DNA from: Burkholderiales bacterium
Lineage (GTDB): Bacteria; Pseudomonadota; Gammaproteobacteria; Burkholderiales; Burkholderiaceae_C
Direction: 5' to 3'
NCBI GenBank assembly: GCA_003241965.1
Contig: QBMB01000025.1
Location: 1 to 49,373 of the forward strand
DNA: 49,373 nt
The notes under the pieces are model-generated. The model was not told the origin of the DNA. It was given only the letters and a program-made list of their open reading frames with translations, and did no database searches. Below are positions 25,812-35,231 of the stretch, one piece after another (the first letter of the stretch is position 1; every line of letters begins with the position of its first letter). The translations under genes were made by a program, and so were the position numbers.

Positions 25812-27908
25812 ATGTCCTTTGAAAACCACCCCACCGAAGACCGTCCGGCGACCTTTGCAATGAGTGACGGGCTGCAGAATCCTTCGCCGGAGAGTGAGGA
25901 GAGCGGAGTGCTCACCGGGTACTCCTCAGGCGAGTTGGCGCAGCTGGCGCTCGACCAGGTACCTTGCGCGGTTCTCTTGCTGGACGGAGATGCGAACGTT
26001 CTGCAGGCCAACACGACACTCAAGCGCTGGCTGGGCAGCGGCGTGCGGGACACCATCAGCGAAAGCGACATCAAGGCGGCATTGGGCCTGGACTGCCCCG
26101 CAACGCAGGATGCCGTGCTGCTGGCCGTCGAGTCGGTGCAGCAGGACCTGCTGCCGCCCTCCTTTGAGCTCAAGCTGACCCGTGTGGACGGCTCGCACAT
26201 GGCGCTGCTGGCAGGCGCTTCTGCAGTGCGGTCGCCGGCGGGCGAATTTCTGGCCTGTGCCCTGGCCCTGACCGACATCACCGAGCGCGCGCGCCAGATG
26301 GGCGAGTTGCTGGACAGCACAGAGCGCATGCGCTCGATCACGGATCGCACAACCGCGCGCCAAGCCTACTTCGATGCCGATCTGACCTGTCGTTTCGTGA
26401 ACCGTGCGCTTTGCGCGCACGTCGGCGCGCGCCGAGAAATCTTGCTGGGGCGCTCGTTCGAGGACTGCTTCGACTCGGATGAAGTGCGCGAGATGCTGCC
26501 GCGCGTGATGCCGGCCCTCTCCGGCGACAAACAGACCTTCCTGATCGAAAAGCAGGCCCAGGACGGGTCTACACAGTACCTCGAATGCCGCGTGCTGCCC
26601 GACGGTGGCCCCGAGGAAGCTGTGCGGGGCGTTTTCATCGAAATTGAGGACGTGACCGAGCGCCGGCGCACAGAGGATCTGGTGCTGCACGCCAACATGG
26701 AGTTGGAAGCCCGCGTTGCGCGGCGAACCGCCGAGTTGACCCGCACAAAGCGCCGGTACAGCCTCATGGCCGAGGCACTGCAGGACTCGTGCATTTTCTT
26801 CCTGGACGCCACTGGAAGGATTACCGAGTGGAGCGAGAGCGCGCACCGTTTGCACGGGTTCACCAGTGAGAACGTGCTGGGCAAGCACTACGGTGCGATG
26901 ACCGCCACGATGAAGGGTGAGCAGGACGAGATCACAGCCGAGGACTCGATCCGCCTGGCCACCCAGCGCGGTCAGTGGGAATCCCGTGGCTGGCGCCTGC
27001 GCGCCGATGGCCAGCACTTCTGGGCACACACCTTGATCACCGCACTGCGCGGCGACAACGATGAACTGGAAGGCCTCTCCTGCATCACGCGCGACATGAC
27101 GGCCGCCAAAGACCTCGACAAGGTGATGAACGACCTCAACGGTGAGCTGGAGCGCAGGGTTTCGGAGCGTGTGCGCCAGTACGTGGTGCCCAACCGGGAT
27201 CTGGACGTGTTCACGCACCACATCACGCACGATCTGCGCGGCCCGCTGCGCCACATCAACACCTATGCGGGGCTGATGCTGGAGGGCCTGGAAGGCGTCA
27301 ACGCCGAGGGGCTGGAGATGTACCGCGACGGCCTGCGCTCTGCCAGCAAGCGGCTCAACGGCATGGTGGAGGCGCTGCTCACCTACGCGCGGATCGGGCG
27401 CGTCGACCTGCACCCTGCCCCGATGCCGCTGGGCACGCTGGTCGAGGGCCTGATCGCCCGCGTGATGCAGAAGTACCCGGATGTGCAGATCAACTGGACC
27501 GTGCATGACGACCTCCCGGTGGTGGTGGGCGACACCATGCTGGTGACAGACCTGCTGAGCCACGTGCTGGACAACGCCGCCAAGTTCAGCCGCACGCGCC
27601 CGAAGCCCGAGGTGCAGATCGGCTGGAGCCAGGAGAGCGAGAGCTGGGGGCAGTTCTTTGTGGTCGACAACGGCGAGGGCTTCGACGTATCCAAGGCCAA
27701 CAACCTCTTCGTGATGTTCGCGCGCCAGCACCACTCGCTTGACTTCCCCGGCGCCGGCACTGGGCTGGCGCTGGCACAGCGCATCGTGCAGCGCCACGGT
27801 GGCAAGATCTGGGCTGACAGCACGCCCGATCACGGCTGCGCTCTCTACTTCACCCTCCCAGTGGATACGACCGTGTCGCCCTCCAAGCTGGCCGACCTCC
27901 ATCTGTGA
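25812..27908 (+). CDS. soluble PAS-domain sensor histidine kinase
   Basis: 698 residues without a membrane segment. Three PAS-like units (about 45-165, 185-310, 325-440; the third with FFLDATGRITEWSESAHRLHGFTSENVLGKHY) are followed by a dimerisation/phosphoacceptor helix, HITHDLRGPLRHIN with phospho-accepting H473, and an ATPase domain with LDNAAKFSRTR (N box), DNGEGFD (G1) and GTGLALAQRIV (G2). The H-box DLRGPLRHI is like that of phytochrome-type kinases, but no chromophore GAF domain is present. A cytoplasmic redox or ligand signal is likely. No response regulator is adjacent, so the partner is elsewhere. Confidence 0.9.
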   Translation: MSFENHPTEDRPATFAMSDGLQNPSPESEESGVLTGYSSGELAQLALDQVPCAVLLLDGDANVLQANTTLKRWLGSGVRDTISESDIKAALGLDCPATQDAVLLAVESVQQDLLPPSFELKLTRVDGSHMALLAGASAVRSPAGEFLACALALTDITERARQMGELLDSTERMRSITDRTTARQAYFDADLTCRFVNRALCAHVGARREILLGRSFEDCFDSDEVREMLPRVMPALSGDKQTFLIEKQAQDGSTQYLECRVLPDGGPEEAVRGVFIEIEDVTERRRTEDLVLHANMELEARVARRTAELTRTKRRYSLMAEALQDSCIFFLDATGRITEWSESAHRLHGFTSENVLGKHYGAMTATMKGEQDEITAEDSIRLATQRGQWESRGWRLRADGQHFWAHTLITALRGDNDELEGLSCITRDMTAAKDLDKVMNDLNGELERRVSERVRQYVVPNRDLDVFTHHITHDLRGPLRHINTYAGLMLEGLEGVNAEGLEMYRDGLRSASKRLNGMVEALLTYARIGRVDLHPAPMPLGTLVEGLIARVMQKYPDVQINWTVHDDLPVVVGDTMLVTDLLSHVLDNAAKFSRTRPKPEVQIGWSQESESWGQFFVVDNGEGFDVSKANNLFVMFARQHHSLDFPGAGTGLALAQRIVQRHGGKIWADSTPDHGCALYFTLPVDTTVSPSKLADLHL

Positions 27909-27985
27909 GTCTGCAGCTGACCCAAGGGGCGCGATCTTTCGCCCTGGGCTTCGCCGGATCGATGACCTGAAAGGGATGGTGCGAC

Positions 27986-29113
27986 GTGCCGATTCGAGCT
28001 GGCAGTGATCAGGGCGATGTGCTCGCTTTCGCGATGAACGCGGAGCAGTGGCAGGGCCTCAAGGCGCGGCACAAGTCCAAGGCGATGAACCTTTGGATGC
28101 CGTGCTGCCAAGTGCCCGCCGTCCCCAAGACGAGCCCGCGCGGCACCTTCTTTTTCGCTCACGCCCGCCGAGGTGAGTGCGCGACCGCCGACGAAAGTCC
28201 CGAACACCTGTACTGCAAGTCGCTCATTGCGCAGGCCGCGATGGACGCAGGGTGGAAGGTCACCTCCGAGTGGCCTGGACAGTCGCCCGAGGGAGAACAA
28301 TGGGTCGCTGACGTTTTCTGCGAGAAGGGGACTGCCAAGCTCGCACTGGAGGTGCAGATGTCACCCCAGAGCGATGCGGAGACCGTGCGCAGGCAGGACC
28401 GCTACAGGGCTTCGGGCGTGCGAGGCGCATGGTTCTTCGGGGCTGGAGCCCGGCGAGCGACCTTGGAGCTGGACCGGAGCACGCCTGCCTTCAGTCTGCG
28501 TCCCGTCGAGGTCGGCACAGTGCCCACGGTCGATCCGTTCGGGATGAGCCTGACCGGGTTCATTGAAGCGCTGCTGCACAAGCGGATCGATTGGGACATC
28601 CCGACCTATCACCGGCCCCATCTCGTGGAGTACATCGAAGATGCGTGCTGGGCGTGCAAGAAGCCTGTGAAGCAGGTTCTGGAGCACATGGAAGCGAGCA
28701 GTTCGCCCGATGACGACGCCCTGACCGAATCGGACTTTTACGAGGGTCGCTTTGTCCCCACTGCGTACACGGTGGCGGCCGTATCGAAACGGTTGGAGGC
28801 CATGCATGCCGTGTTGTCAAACGAGGACCTGGCGGCCCAAGGCTTGAACCTGGTCGGGCGCAAGGACGTCATCGGTGGCAAGCCCACGCGCTTTCCATTC
28901 GTGAACCTGTGCCTGCACTGCCATGCCCCACAGAACAATCACTTCCTGTGTGAGCGCATCCTTGATGCGATGCAGAGGCAGTCATCTGTGGGTGCCGACG
29001 AAGAACTCACGGAGTTGGCATCTGCCCAGAGCGGGCCCGTCGGAGTTGCACTGATCCCTCGAGTGCTGCGGGGGCGAGGGGAATGGAAGCTTCGAGAGGC
29101 TGATTCGCCCTGA
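27986..29113 (+). CDS. CoiA-like nuclease-fold protein
   Basis: 375 residues. SPEHLYCKSLIAQAA (H74) followed by WVADVFCEKGTAKLALEVQMSPQS (D109, E122, Q124) is the signature of the CoiA family, PD-(D/E)XK-like proteins first named from competence in Gram-positive bacteria. Cysteine pairs (CWACKKP near 215, CLHCH near 312) could bind zinc. Function outside competence is unknown; nuclease activity on incoming DNA is the usual proposal. GTG start at 27986 after AAAGGGA. It is convergent with the remnant of the IS21-split gene. Confidence 0.75.
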   Translation: MPIRAGSDQGDVLAFAMNAEQWQGLKARHKSKAMNLWMPCCQVPAVPKTSPRGTFFFAHARRGECATADESPEHLYCKSLIAQAAMDAGWKVTSEWPGQSPEGEQWVADVFCEKGTAKLALEVQMSPQSDAETVRRQDRYRASGVRGAWFFGAGARRATLELDRSTPAFSLRPVEVGTVPTVDPFGMSLTGFIEALLHKRIDWDIPTYHRPHLVEYIEDACWACKKPVKQVLEHMEASSSPDDDALTESDFYEGRFVPTAYTVAAVSKRLEAMHAVLSNEDLAAQGLNLVGRKDVIGGKPTRFPFVNLCLHCHAPQNNHFLCERILDAMQRQSSVGADEELTELASAQSGPVGVALIPRVLRGRGEWKLREADSP

Positions 29114-29129
29114 GGACCCAAGTCGGCCA

Positions 29130-29208
29130 TCAGGCCTCTACTGCATGTCCCTCGGACTGGCTGCGCTGTGCCTCGAAGTCTTGCAGGGTTTTGGCGGCCC
29201 CGATGGCC
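29130..29208 (-). pseudogene. 3' remnant of a gene split by IS21 element
   Basis: Minus-strand frame AIGAAKTLQDFEAQRSQSEGH-AVEA and stop. It joins in frame with the fragment at 31790-32426 when the IS and one copy of TGGCC are removed, restoring ...ATPAAIGAAKTL... Confidence 0.75.
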
Positions 29209-29269
29209 ACCCCAAACTGCTCCACTTATGGCCGGTCAAACTGCTCCAGGCAGGACGGTCGGATTATGA

Positions 29270-30028
29270 CTATGTGGGTGTGATGGCGATGCGTGAGGCG
29301 GCCTCCTTCAGACGGTAGCTTTTGCCCTCGAACTCCAGCATCGCGCAGCGGTGCATGAGTCGGTCGAGGATGGTGGTGGCCATGGTGGCGTCGCCCAGGT
29401 ATTTGCCCCAGTCCTGCACCACGCGGTTGGAGGTGATGACGATGGAGCGGCGCAATTTGTAGCGCTGGTGCACGATGGCCTGCAGCAACTCGGCGCTCAC
29501 ATCGGCGATGCGCCGGGCCAGGAACAGATCGTCCAGAACCAGCAGGTCTGGCTCTATCCAGCCTTTGAGTTGTTCGGCCTGCTCGGCCGTACTGGCCAAT
29601 CCGTAGCGGGCGAACTCGGTATCGGCCTCCACGTAACGCACGTCGTATCCCTGCAGCGTGGCCTGGTAGGCCACCGCCTTGGCCACATGGCTCTTGCCGG
29701 TACCCGGCTTGCCGATGATCAGCGCATTGGCGCCCTCACCGATGAACTTCAGGGTGTGCAGCTCGAAGCAGGCGCTGCGCGGCAGCTTCGGGTTGAATCG
29801 CCAGTCGAAGTCAGCCAGCGAGGGTCGCTCATCCAGACCCGATCGCTTGAAGCGGCGCTCGGTCAGGCGAGAGCGCCGGCGGTCCAGCTCGTCTTGCAGC
29901 ATGGCGGCGAAGGTCTCCAGGAAGGGCTGCTGGGCGGCCTGGGCCTGCATCAGGCGGGTGGACAGAGTCTCGGCGATGCCGGACAGACGCAGCTCGCGCA
30001 GCGCGCGTTCGATCTCGATCATGTTCAT
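29270..30028 (-). CDS. istB: IS21 helper ATPase IstB
   Basis: 252 residues, DnaC/AAA+ type: LIIGKPGTGKSHVAKAVAY (Walker A), LLVLDDLFL (Walker B), ITSNR (sensor 1). It regulates strand transfer by IstA at the target. Overlaps the end of istA by 4 bp (ATGA), the usual IS21 arrangement. Full length and apparently intact. Confidence 0.95.
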   Translation of the reverse strand: MNMIEIERALRELRLSGIAETLSTRLMQAQAAQQPFLETFAAMLQDELDRRRSRLTERRFKRSGLDERPSLADFDWRFNPKLPRSACFELHTLKFIGEGANALIIGKPGTGKSHVAKAVAYQATLQGYDVRYVEADTEFARYGLASTAEQAEQLKGWIEPDLLVLDDLFLARRIADVSAELLQAIVHQRYKLRRSIVITSNRVVQDWGKYLGDATMATTILDRLMHRCAMLEFEGKSYRLKEAASRIAITPT

Positions 30029-31647
30029 GACTGGGTGCTCTCAGAGGTTTGGGTGGCCGTGGTGGCTGCGGTGGCAGCGCTGGCGGTGGCGACGTGGGCG
30101 AACAGATCGCCGTATTCCTCGGCACTGCGGATGAGCGCGTGCTGCTGGGTCAGCGTTGAAGGCGACGCCGACGGTGTTGGGGAGGCAGCGTCCAGGGCCG
30201 CCAAGGCCTCGGCCACCAGACGCTCGGTCAGCGCCTTGACGTGGCGGTAGCTGTGCACCCCTTGCTCCATGGCGGCGGCACAGGCCGCGTCGATAAACCG
30301 GTGCGGGTAGCGCCGCGCCAGGTTGACGATGCCCCAGAGCTTGCGCTGGCCCACGCGGCCCTCGATGGCAAACAGCATCTCGCACAGCCGGGCCGCCTGA
30401 GGGCCGATGGCGCGGGCCTGGCTGAGGATGAAGCGGGTCTCGCGCGAGGGGTTGAACACCCGCTCGGCCATGGGCAGCACCACGGTGCCGGGCCGCTCCA
30501 CCCGGGCGTGGGTGCGCAGCAAAGCCTGGGTGCGCAGATCCCGGATCTCGATACGGCGCTCGAAGATCCGCACCAGCACCTTGGAGCCAATGGGTGCGGG
30601 GCGCGCGGCGTAGCTGCTGTGCTCAAAGCGCACGCAGCTGTCATCGCAGACCGTGCGCTGCACCTCGGTGAAGTACGACATGCCAGTGATGGGCAGCGGC
30701 TGCAGGTGCGCGCGCTCCTCCTCGAACATGGCCTGCACCTGACGGCGCTCGGCACCGTGAATGCGCGAGGCCGCCCACTTGACCTCCCAGTGTTCCAGGA
30801 AGGCGTTCTGCTCCTCGATGCTCTCGAAGCGCCGGCCCTTGAGGGCGGTTGCCTGGGTGTGGCCGATGGCGTGCTCCACCGTGCCCTTGCGATTGGGGTC
30901 TCGCACCCGAGCCGGGTCGGCCACCACCTCGTAGTGGGCCAGCATGGCGGCGTAGACCGGGTTGAGGGCAGGCTCGTACAGGTCGGGCTTCAAGACGCCT
31001 TCCTTCAGATTGTCCAGCACCACATACCGGGCAGAGCCACCGAAGTAGCGCCAGGCCTGCTCGTGCAGCTCGGCCCACATCTGCTGGCTGGAGCTCCAGA
31101 CCACGCGGCGGAAGCTGCGCCGCGAGTAACGCAGCGTGGCCACGAACAGGCGGGGTTTGCGCCAGCGCTCGGTGCCGGGCACCCGGGTGGGCGCGCCCTC
31201 GCCGTAGTCGACCTGCATCTCTTCGCCGGGGGCAAACGAAAGGCGGTCGAACTGCTCGGGCTCCTTGTGCCGGAGCTGGGCCACGAAGCGTTTGACGGAG
31301 TTGTAGGCGCCATCGAAGCCGTGCAGGTCCACCAGGTCCTGGTAGATGGCGGTGGCGTTGCGGCCCAGGCGCAACTGCGCGTCGATGAAGCTGCGGTGTG
31401 GCTCGCACTTGGAGATGGCCACCGGCGGAGACACCAGCAGATCAGTCGGTGGCCGGGGTGGAGCAGTTTGACTGGAAGGGTCGGTGGCCACCCCGGGGCA
31501 GTTTGCGGGGTCGGCGGCAAAGCGCTGCTGATACGAACGGATGGTGTGGCGCGAGATGCCAGTGATGCGTTCAATCTCGCGCTGGGTGGCGCCGCCTTTG
31601 AGCAGCGTCCAGATGGTGGTTTGTAGATGTGGCTTCAAGACGTTCAA
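30025..31647 (-). CDS. istA: IS21 transposase IstA
   Basis: About 540 residues. An N-terminal helix-turn-helix (GGATQREIERITGISRHTIRSY) is followed by the integrase core: MQVDYGEG (Asp), YVVLDNLKEGV (Asp) and NRKGTVEHAIGHTQ (Glu), then the IS21 C-terminal region. The TTG at 31647 (NVLKPHLQ next) is chosen because family members begin there and AGGGAG lies upstream; the frame is open to 31704. It appears functional, so the element may still be mobile. Confidence 0.93.
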   Translation of the reverse strand: MNVLKPHLQTTIWTLLKGGATQREIERITGISRHTIRSYQQRFAADPANCPGVATDPSSQTAPPRPPTDLLVSPPVAISKCEPHRSFIDAQLRLGRNATAIYQDLVDLHGFDGAYNSVKRFVAQLRHKEPEQFDRLSFAPGEEMQVDYGEGAPTRVPGTERWRKPRLFVATLRYSRRSFRRVVWSSSQQMWAELHEQAWRYFGGSARYVVLDNLKEGVLKPDLYEPALNPVYAAMLAHYEVVADPARVRDPNRKGTVEHAIGHTQATALKGRRFESIEEQNAFLEHWEVKWAASRIHGAERRQVQAMFEEERAHLQPLPITGMSYFTEVQRTVCDDSCVRFEHSSYAARPAPIGSKVLVRIFERRIEIRDLRTQALLRTHARVERPGTVVLPMAERVFNPSRETRFILSQARAIGPQAARLCEMLFAIEGRVGQRKLWGIVNLARRYPHRFIDAACAAAMEQGVHSYRHVKALTERLVAEALAALDAASPTPSASPSTLTQQHALIRSAEEYGDLFAHVATASAATAATTATQTSESTQS

Positions 31648-31789
31648 CCTCGGGCTCCCTCGGAATAAGGGAGCAAAAGTAACGTCCTGCCTGTCGGGCC
31701 TCACGGCACCCGACGCAATGGACTCAATGCGTCAGATCACCATGGCCAGGGTGGAGCAGTTTGGGTGGCCATAAGTGGAGCACTTTGAG

Positions 31790-32426
31790 TGGCCGCCGGG
31801 GTGGCGGTGGCGGGGTTGAGCAGTTCGCCCACGGTGGGATCGATGTACCGCAGCTCAAGCTCCAACTCATCTCCGAACGCGGTCGCAGCCATCTCGAAGT
31901 CCCAGGCTGGGTCAAAGCCGTGGGCGTGCTCTGCGCGCGCCTTGGCTGCCATGTCGTAGCCCCACTTGAAGATCTGCACAGCCGTCGGCATCGCGCCGCG
32001 GGCCGCGTGTGTGAGCTTGCTGGCCATTCCCCGCACTGCTCGGCGGTCCATCTGCTCGACCAGGCCGGCAGCGTAGTGCTGAACATGCTCGCGTTGGTGC
32101 TCCCAGGCGTCGAGGCGCGCTTGCCGTGCGCTCAACGCTTCCTGCAGGCTGTCAACCCCTTCACGAACCAGCGCCTCGATGTCCTGCTGGATCTGAGAAC
32201 CCGCCGAATTCAGGCGCCAGTTCTGGATGTAGCTCTGCACCGGGGCGCTGGCCAGCAGCGCCAGCAACTCGTCGCAGGTGAGGCCGAGCGCGCTGCGTGG
32301 CAACTCAACCAGGTACCTGCTGGAGGGTCGTTTGACACGCGCGGCGGTGGCGAAGCGCACGATGCCGTACATGGGCAGCACGGCCACGGATACGCCACGG
32401 GTGGGGGTTTGTTTGTCGTTCTTCAT
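31790..32426 (-). pseudogene. hypothetical gene, 5' part, interrupted by IS21 element
   Basis: About 210 residues remain from ATG 32426 to the insertion. The protein is basic and helical (ALVREGVDSLQEALSARQARLDAWEHQREHVQHY), and no family was recognised. The reconstructed product would be about 237 residues, ending with the fragment at 29130-29208. The current ORF runs 18 codons into the element. The precise in-frame repair suggests a recent insertion. Confidence 0.75.
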
Positions 32427-32469
32427 GCTGGGTGTCAGTTTCCGACATCCAGCATTCAGTCTCTCCCGC

Positions 32470-32502
32470 CCAACGGGGTATCAATCCCTCGTTGGCAGGG
32501 AT
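32470..32502 (-). promoter_or_regulatory. possible variant leader hairpin before the split gene
   Basis: Minus-strand ATCCCT/AGGGAT stem (32484-32502) with loop GCCAACG, followed by CGTTGG (32470-32475) complementary to the loop. Same logic as the recurrent leader, but with the opposite C/G arrangement in the stem and no upstream box, so possibly coincidental. Confidence 0.25.
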
Positions 32503-32643
32503 CGCCAGCGGCTCGTGGCTACCATCTGGCGTTGCTCGTGACTTATTCCAATGCAGCGGCCCAATTCGATCAGCTGTGCTTGTGCAGTGAGGTGCAGTGC
32601 AATCCGGCTCCTGAGCGCCCTGCGCACCTCCCCAGAACGGGCT

Positions 32644-33663
32644 TCAAGCTACAGCGGAGACCGATGCAGCTGAGCCTGCAGGAATGAGCGTCCAGGCAGA
32701 GTCAGGGCCAAATACTGCCTTGCACTTCGGGCATTCGAGGGATGCCAGCGGTTGCAGGGTGGAGCAGTTGGGGCATGTGCCCTTGGGCAGTCGTTCGAAG
32801 GCCCTGCGTTCCTCGGGCAGCTCCGCGATACGCGCTTCTTCAGCCTGTTGACGTAGCTGCTCGGCTTCATCAGCCAACTGAGCTTGGTGTTCCTGCTGCA
32901 GTTCCTTCACGCGAAATTCGAGGTAGTTGGCCTTGGCCACCGCTTCGACTCCCTTGGCATGGGCGAAGGCGCGTGCCCAGAGCCCTGGACGACGATCTGC
33001 TCCCTCGACCTCCTGCAAGGCTTGAGCCCAGTATTCCTCACTCGGACTGTCCATTGAGGCGAACGACGAGGCAGCGACCGGAGCGGCGATTTGTGGAGCC
33101 ACGGTAGCGGATGGTGGTTCAGCCATCGGGGGGTGAGCTGCTGAGCCCGTCGAGGGCGACACCACTGCAGTGGAAGCTGGCGCATCTGGATCCGCGAGGC
33201 GAACCATCTGTTCAAAGGTGATGCGCACGCGACGCGATCGTTGCAGGTAGGTCACCCATATGGCACATGAGACGACCCAACCAATACCCGCCTGGACCAG
33301 CCCCTGAACCTGCCCGTCGAATGGATTGACCATCCCTACCAGCACGACAACCGGGTAGTAGCTGAGCAGCATCCCGGTGGTAACCACTCGGAAGGCGCTG
33401 GACTTCTGAACGATCAACCACGACACGACGATCACGAGGGCGGTTTGTACGCCAAGGCTGACCTTGATGTGCGTGATGGCGGGGTGATCCACCGCCAACA
33501 ACTCGCCCACGCCCACGCCGAGCGAGCGCGCCTCCCCGGCGAGGGTTCCCCAAAATGCCAGCAGTGAGACGGGCAGCAGGATCGCGAACAGAAGAAGCCA
33601 TCCACCCACCCCGTACAACTCGTGCTTTTTGGCTTCAATCTCAGGAATTTCTTTCCACGCCAT
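32644..33663 (-). CDS. DUF2569-like membrane protein fused to a zinc ribbon
   Basis: 339 residues. Four membrane helices in residues 15-140, opening with YGVGGWLLLFAILLPVSLLAFW, the DUF2569 signature. Then a Pro/Ala-rich linker, a coiled coil (NYLEFRVKELQQEHQAQLADEAEQLRQQAEEAR) and a C-terminal zinc ribbon CPNC-x11-CPKC. DUF2569 proteins alone are about 140 residues, so the coiled coil and ribbon are an added cytoplasmic module. Function unknown. Confidence 0.75.
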   Translation of the reverse strand: MAWKEIPEIEAKKHELYGVGGWLLLFAILLPVSLLAFWGTLAGEARSLGVGVGELLAVDHPAITHIKVSLGVQTALVIVVSWLIVQKSSAFRVVTTGMLLSYYPVVVLVGMVNPFDGQVQGLVQAGIGWVVSCAIWVTYLQRSRRVRITFEQMVRLADPDAPASTAVVSPSTGSAAHPPMAEPPSATVAPQIAAPVAASSFASMDSPSEEYWAQALQEVEGADRRPGLWARAFAHAKGVEAVAKANYLEFRVKELQQEHQAQLADEAEQLRQQAEEARIAELPEERRAFERLPKGTCPNCSTLQPLASLECPKCKAVFGPDSAWTLIPAGSAASVSAVA

Positions 33664-33714
33664 GCAGGCCCCATGTTGGTATTGCTGCGGGGCATGTTAC
33701 CCGCGACATTGCAA

Positions 33715-34368
33715 TCAGGCGTGCGTGGCAAGAAGGACTTCCATCGCAGGCGGTCGAAGCAGCCGCTCAACCTCCTCCGCCGTGCCCGTGAGCCACTGGT
33801 CCACGTCTTCCTCTTCGATGGCAATCACGCTGCGTTTGTCCTGTTCGTCAGGTCCAAGCTTTGGATCGGGCTTGTGCATTCGGCTCATGATTGGGTGATC
33901 GTCCGCGTTGCGCGTGAGCATCGAAAAAGACTCGTGCAACTCACCGCTGGCGCGGTCGGTCCAGGTGTTCCAAATCCCCGCCAAGCCCCACAGTCGGCCG
34001 TCGGCCCTGCTGAAGGTCCACCACACGTTGCGGCCGGTCTCCCAGCACGGTTCATCGAAGGTGACTGCTGGGATGATGCAGCGCTGCCCGCGCGCCCATG
34101 GGGCCTTGTAGCTCGCTTTGCTGGCCAGCTCCTCCGATCGCGCGTTGTTCGTGCTGTAGGTGAGCTTCGCTGTCTTGGAAAACCACGGGATCAGCCCCCA
34201 CTGGCCGAGCACCAGTTCGCGCGAGTAGCCCGCATCCTCGCGCGCGCGGCGAACGAAAGGACCAGTGCTGCGTGGAAAGACGCCCCCACCTGCCCACGGG
34301 TTGTCACCTTGCAAGTGCCACATCGCCTCAATCGCTGCAGCGTCGGGAGAGATGTATCGATTGCACAT
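33715..34368 (-). CDS. yedK: SRAP (YedK/HMCES) abasic-site DNA-protein crosslinking protein
   Basis: 217 residues beginning MCNRY. In this family Cys2 becomes the N-terminal nucleophile that links covalently to abasic sites in single-stranded DNA. Family features WGLIPWFS, NARSEEL, RCIIPAVTFDEPCW and AGIWNTW, with the conserved MSRMHKPD near the end (His general acid), are all present. A DNA-damage role suits an element that passes through single-stranded DNA. It follows the XRE regulator by 30 bp. Confidence 0.9.
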   Translation of the reverse strand: MCNRYISPDAAAIEAMWHLQGDNPWAGGGVFPRSTGPFVRRAREDAGYSRELVLGQWGLIPWFSKTAKLTYSTNNARSEELASKASYKAPWARGQRCIIPAVTFDEPCWETGRNVWWTFSRADGRLWGLAGIWNTWTDRASGELHESFSMLTRNADDHPIMSRMHKPDPKLGPDEQDKRSVIAIEEEDVDQWLTGTAEEVERLLRPPAMEVLLATHA

Positions 34369-34398
34369 GGTGACTCCCCCGGTGGACCTGACTGAGCG

Positions 34399-34860
34399 TC
34401 AGCTGTTGGCGATGGCCAGCGCGCGCCGTTTGCCCAGGCTCATCGCCTCACGAATCGCGGCCAGTTGCTTCTCGCGGGGCTGGACGCCACCCTTCTCCCA
34501 CTTGTAGATGGACAGGCTGGACACGCCCACGATCTTGGCCCATTGCGCTTGTGTCAGGCCCATTTTTTTGCGGTGCTCGGCGAAGGCTGCAGCATCGAAC
34601 GCGCCTTGCGTGCGGGGACCGGCTACTGCGTTGTCTGCCTTGGCAGCTTTTGCCGGCGCCGCGGCGGTGGCACCTGTGCGGTTGGCCAGCTTGACCAGCT
34701 GGCGCACCGTGGCCTCAAGGCTCTTGACGGTCTTCTTCAGTGCGGCAATTTCGCTTCTGTGCGTGGTGGTTGCTTTGCGCAGTGGAGTGATCTCGCCACG
34801 AACTTCCTTCTTGGATACGCGTGCGACTTCTCGCTTGAACGACTCGGCATAGGTGGTCAT
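34399..34860 (-). CDS. XRE-family helix-turn-helix regulator with coiled coil
   Basis: 153 residues. The N-terminal half is a basic coiled coil (EIAALKKTVKSLEATVRQLVKLAN). The C-terminal half is an XRE helix-turn-helix (MGLTQAQWAKIVGVSSLSIYKWEKGGVQPREKQL). It probably dimerises through the coil and regulates nearby genes or itself. Likely cotranscribed with the SRAP gene. A small GTGC/GCAC hairpin (34875-34888) lies just before its start. Confidence 0.85.
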   Translation of the reverse strand: MTTYAESFKREVARVSKKEVRGEITPLRKATTTHRSEIAALKKTVKSLEATVRQLVKLANRTGATAAAPAKAAKADNAVAGPRTQGAFDAAAFAEHRKKMGLTQAQWAKIVGVSSLSIYKWEKGGVQPREKQLAAIREAMSLGKRRALAIANS

Positions 34861-34952
34861 GTCTACCCTTCTCAGTGCGAAATGGCACCGGTTGATTCTA
34901 TGGTTCTGGTTGTCGCGCTTTCCTAAGCCCCGTCAGGAACTAACTTCTGACC

Positions 34953-34984
34953 AAAAAAAAGCCCCAAACCGTGAGGCTTGGGGC
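34953..34984 (-). terminator. intrinsic terminator after the IS3-split gene
   Basis: Minus-strand GCCCCAA...TTGGGGC stem (34961-34984) followed by eight Ts (34953-34960). Confidence 0.9.
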
Positions 34985-35004
34985 GAGGGGTAGAGGTGTT
35001 CCGA

Positions 35005-35200
35005 TCAGGCCAGCGCGGCGGCCGCCTGTGCGGTCTGCTGCGTCACCATCTCTCGGACGTGGTCCACCTGGCCAATGCTGGACGCCTGGCCCAGGCAAGC
35101 CGTCGGAACCTTGAAGGCTCCGATGATGGCTTCGCCGGGGTTGGCGTTTTCGCACTGCTCGATGGCATGGGTGATGTTTTCCGCTTCACAGGCGAACAGC
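35005..35200 (-). pseudogene. 3' part of a gene split by the IS3 element
   Basis: Minus-strand frame FACEAENITHAIEQCENANP...VREMVTQQTAQAAAALA and stop. It continues in frame from the fragment at 36447-36850 once the IS and one copy of AGC are removed. Confidence 0.85.
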
Positions 35201-35231
35201 TGGGCTTCCCCCAGTTTCCCGGACGGTTTGC

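Larger units (their letters stand above)
29209..31789 (-). mobile_element. IS21-family insertion sequence
   Basis: Carries istA and istB on the minus strand. The ends share an inverted sequence (TGCTCCACTTATGGCC on both, inside 29204-29233 and 31762-31794). A second partial copy of the end sequence lies inside each terminus, as is typical of the multiple terminal repeats of IS21. Flanked by TGGCC at 29204-29208 and 31790-31794, read as a 5-bp target duplication because deleting the element and one copy restores the host frame. The exact ends could shift by a few bases, since TGGCC also resembles the terminus. Confidence 0.85.

Noticed and set aside
25926-27902. Minus-strand ORF of 658 codons antisense to the histidine kinase.
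   Set aside because: The plus strand has H-box, N, G1 and G2 motifs; the antisense frame is His/Val/Gln-rich with no motif.
30241-31626. Plus-strand 461-codon ORF opposite istA.
   Set aside because: Shadow of the transposase coding strand.
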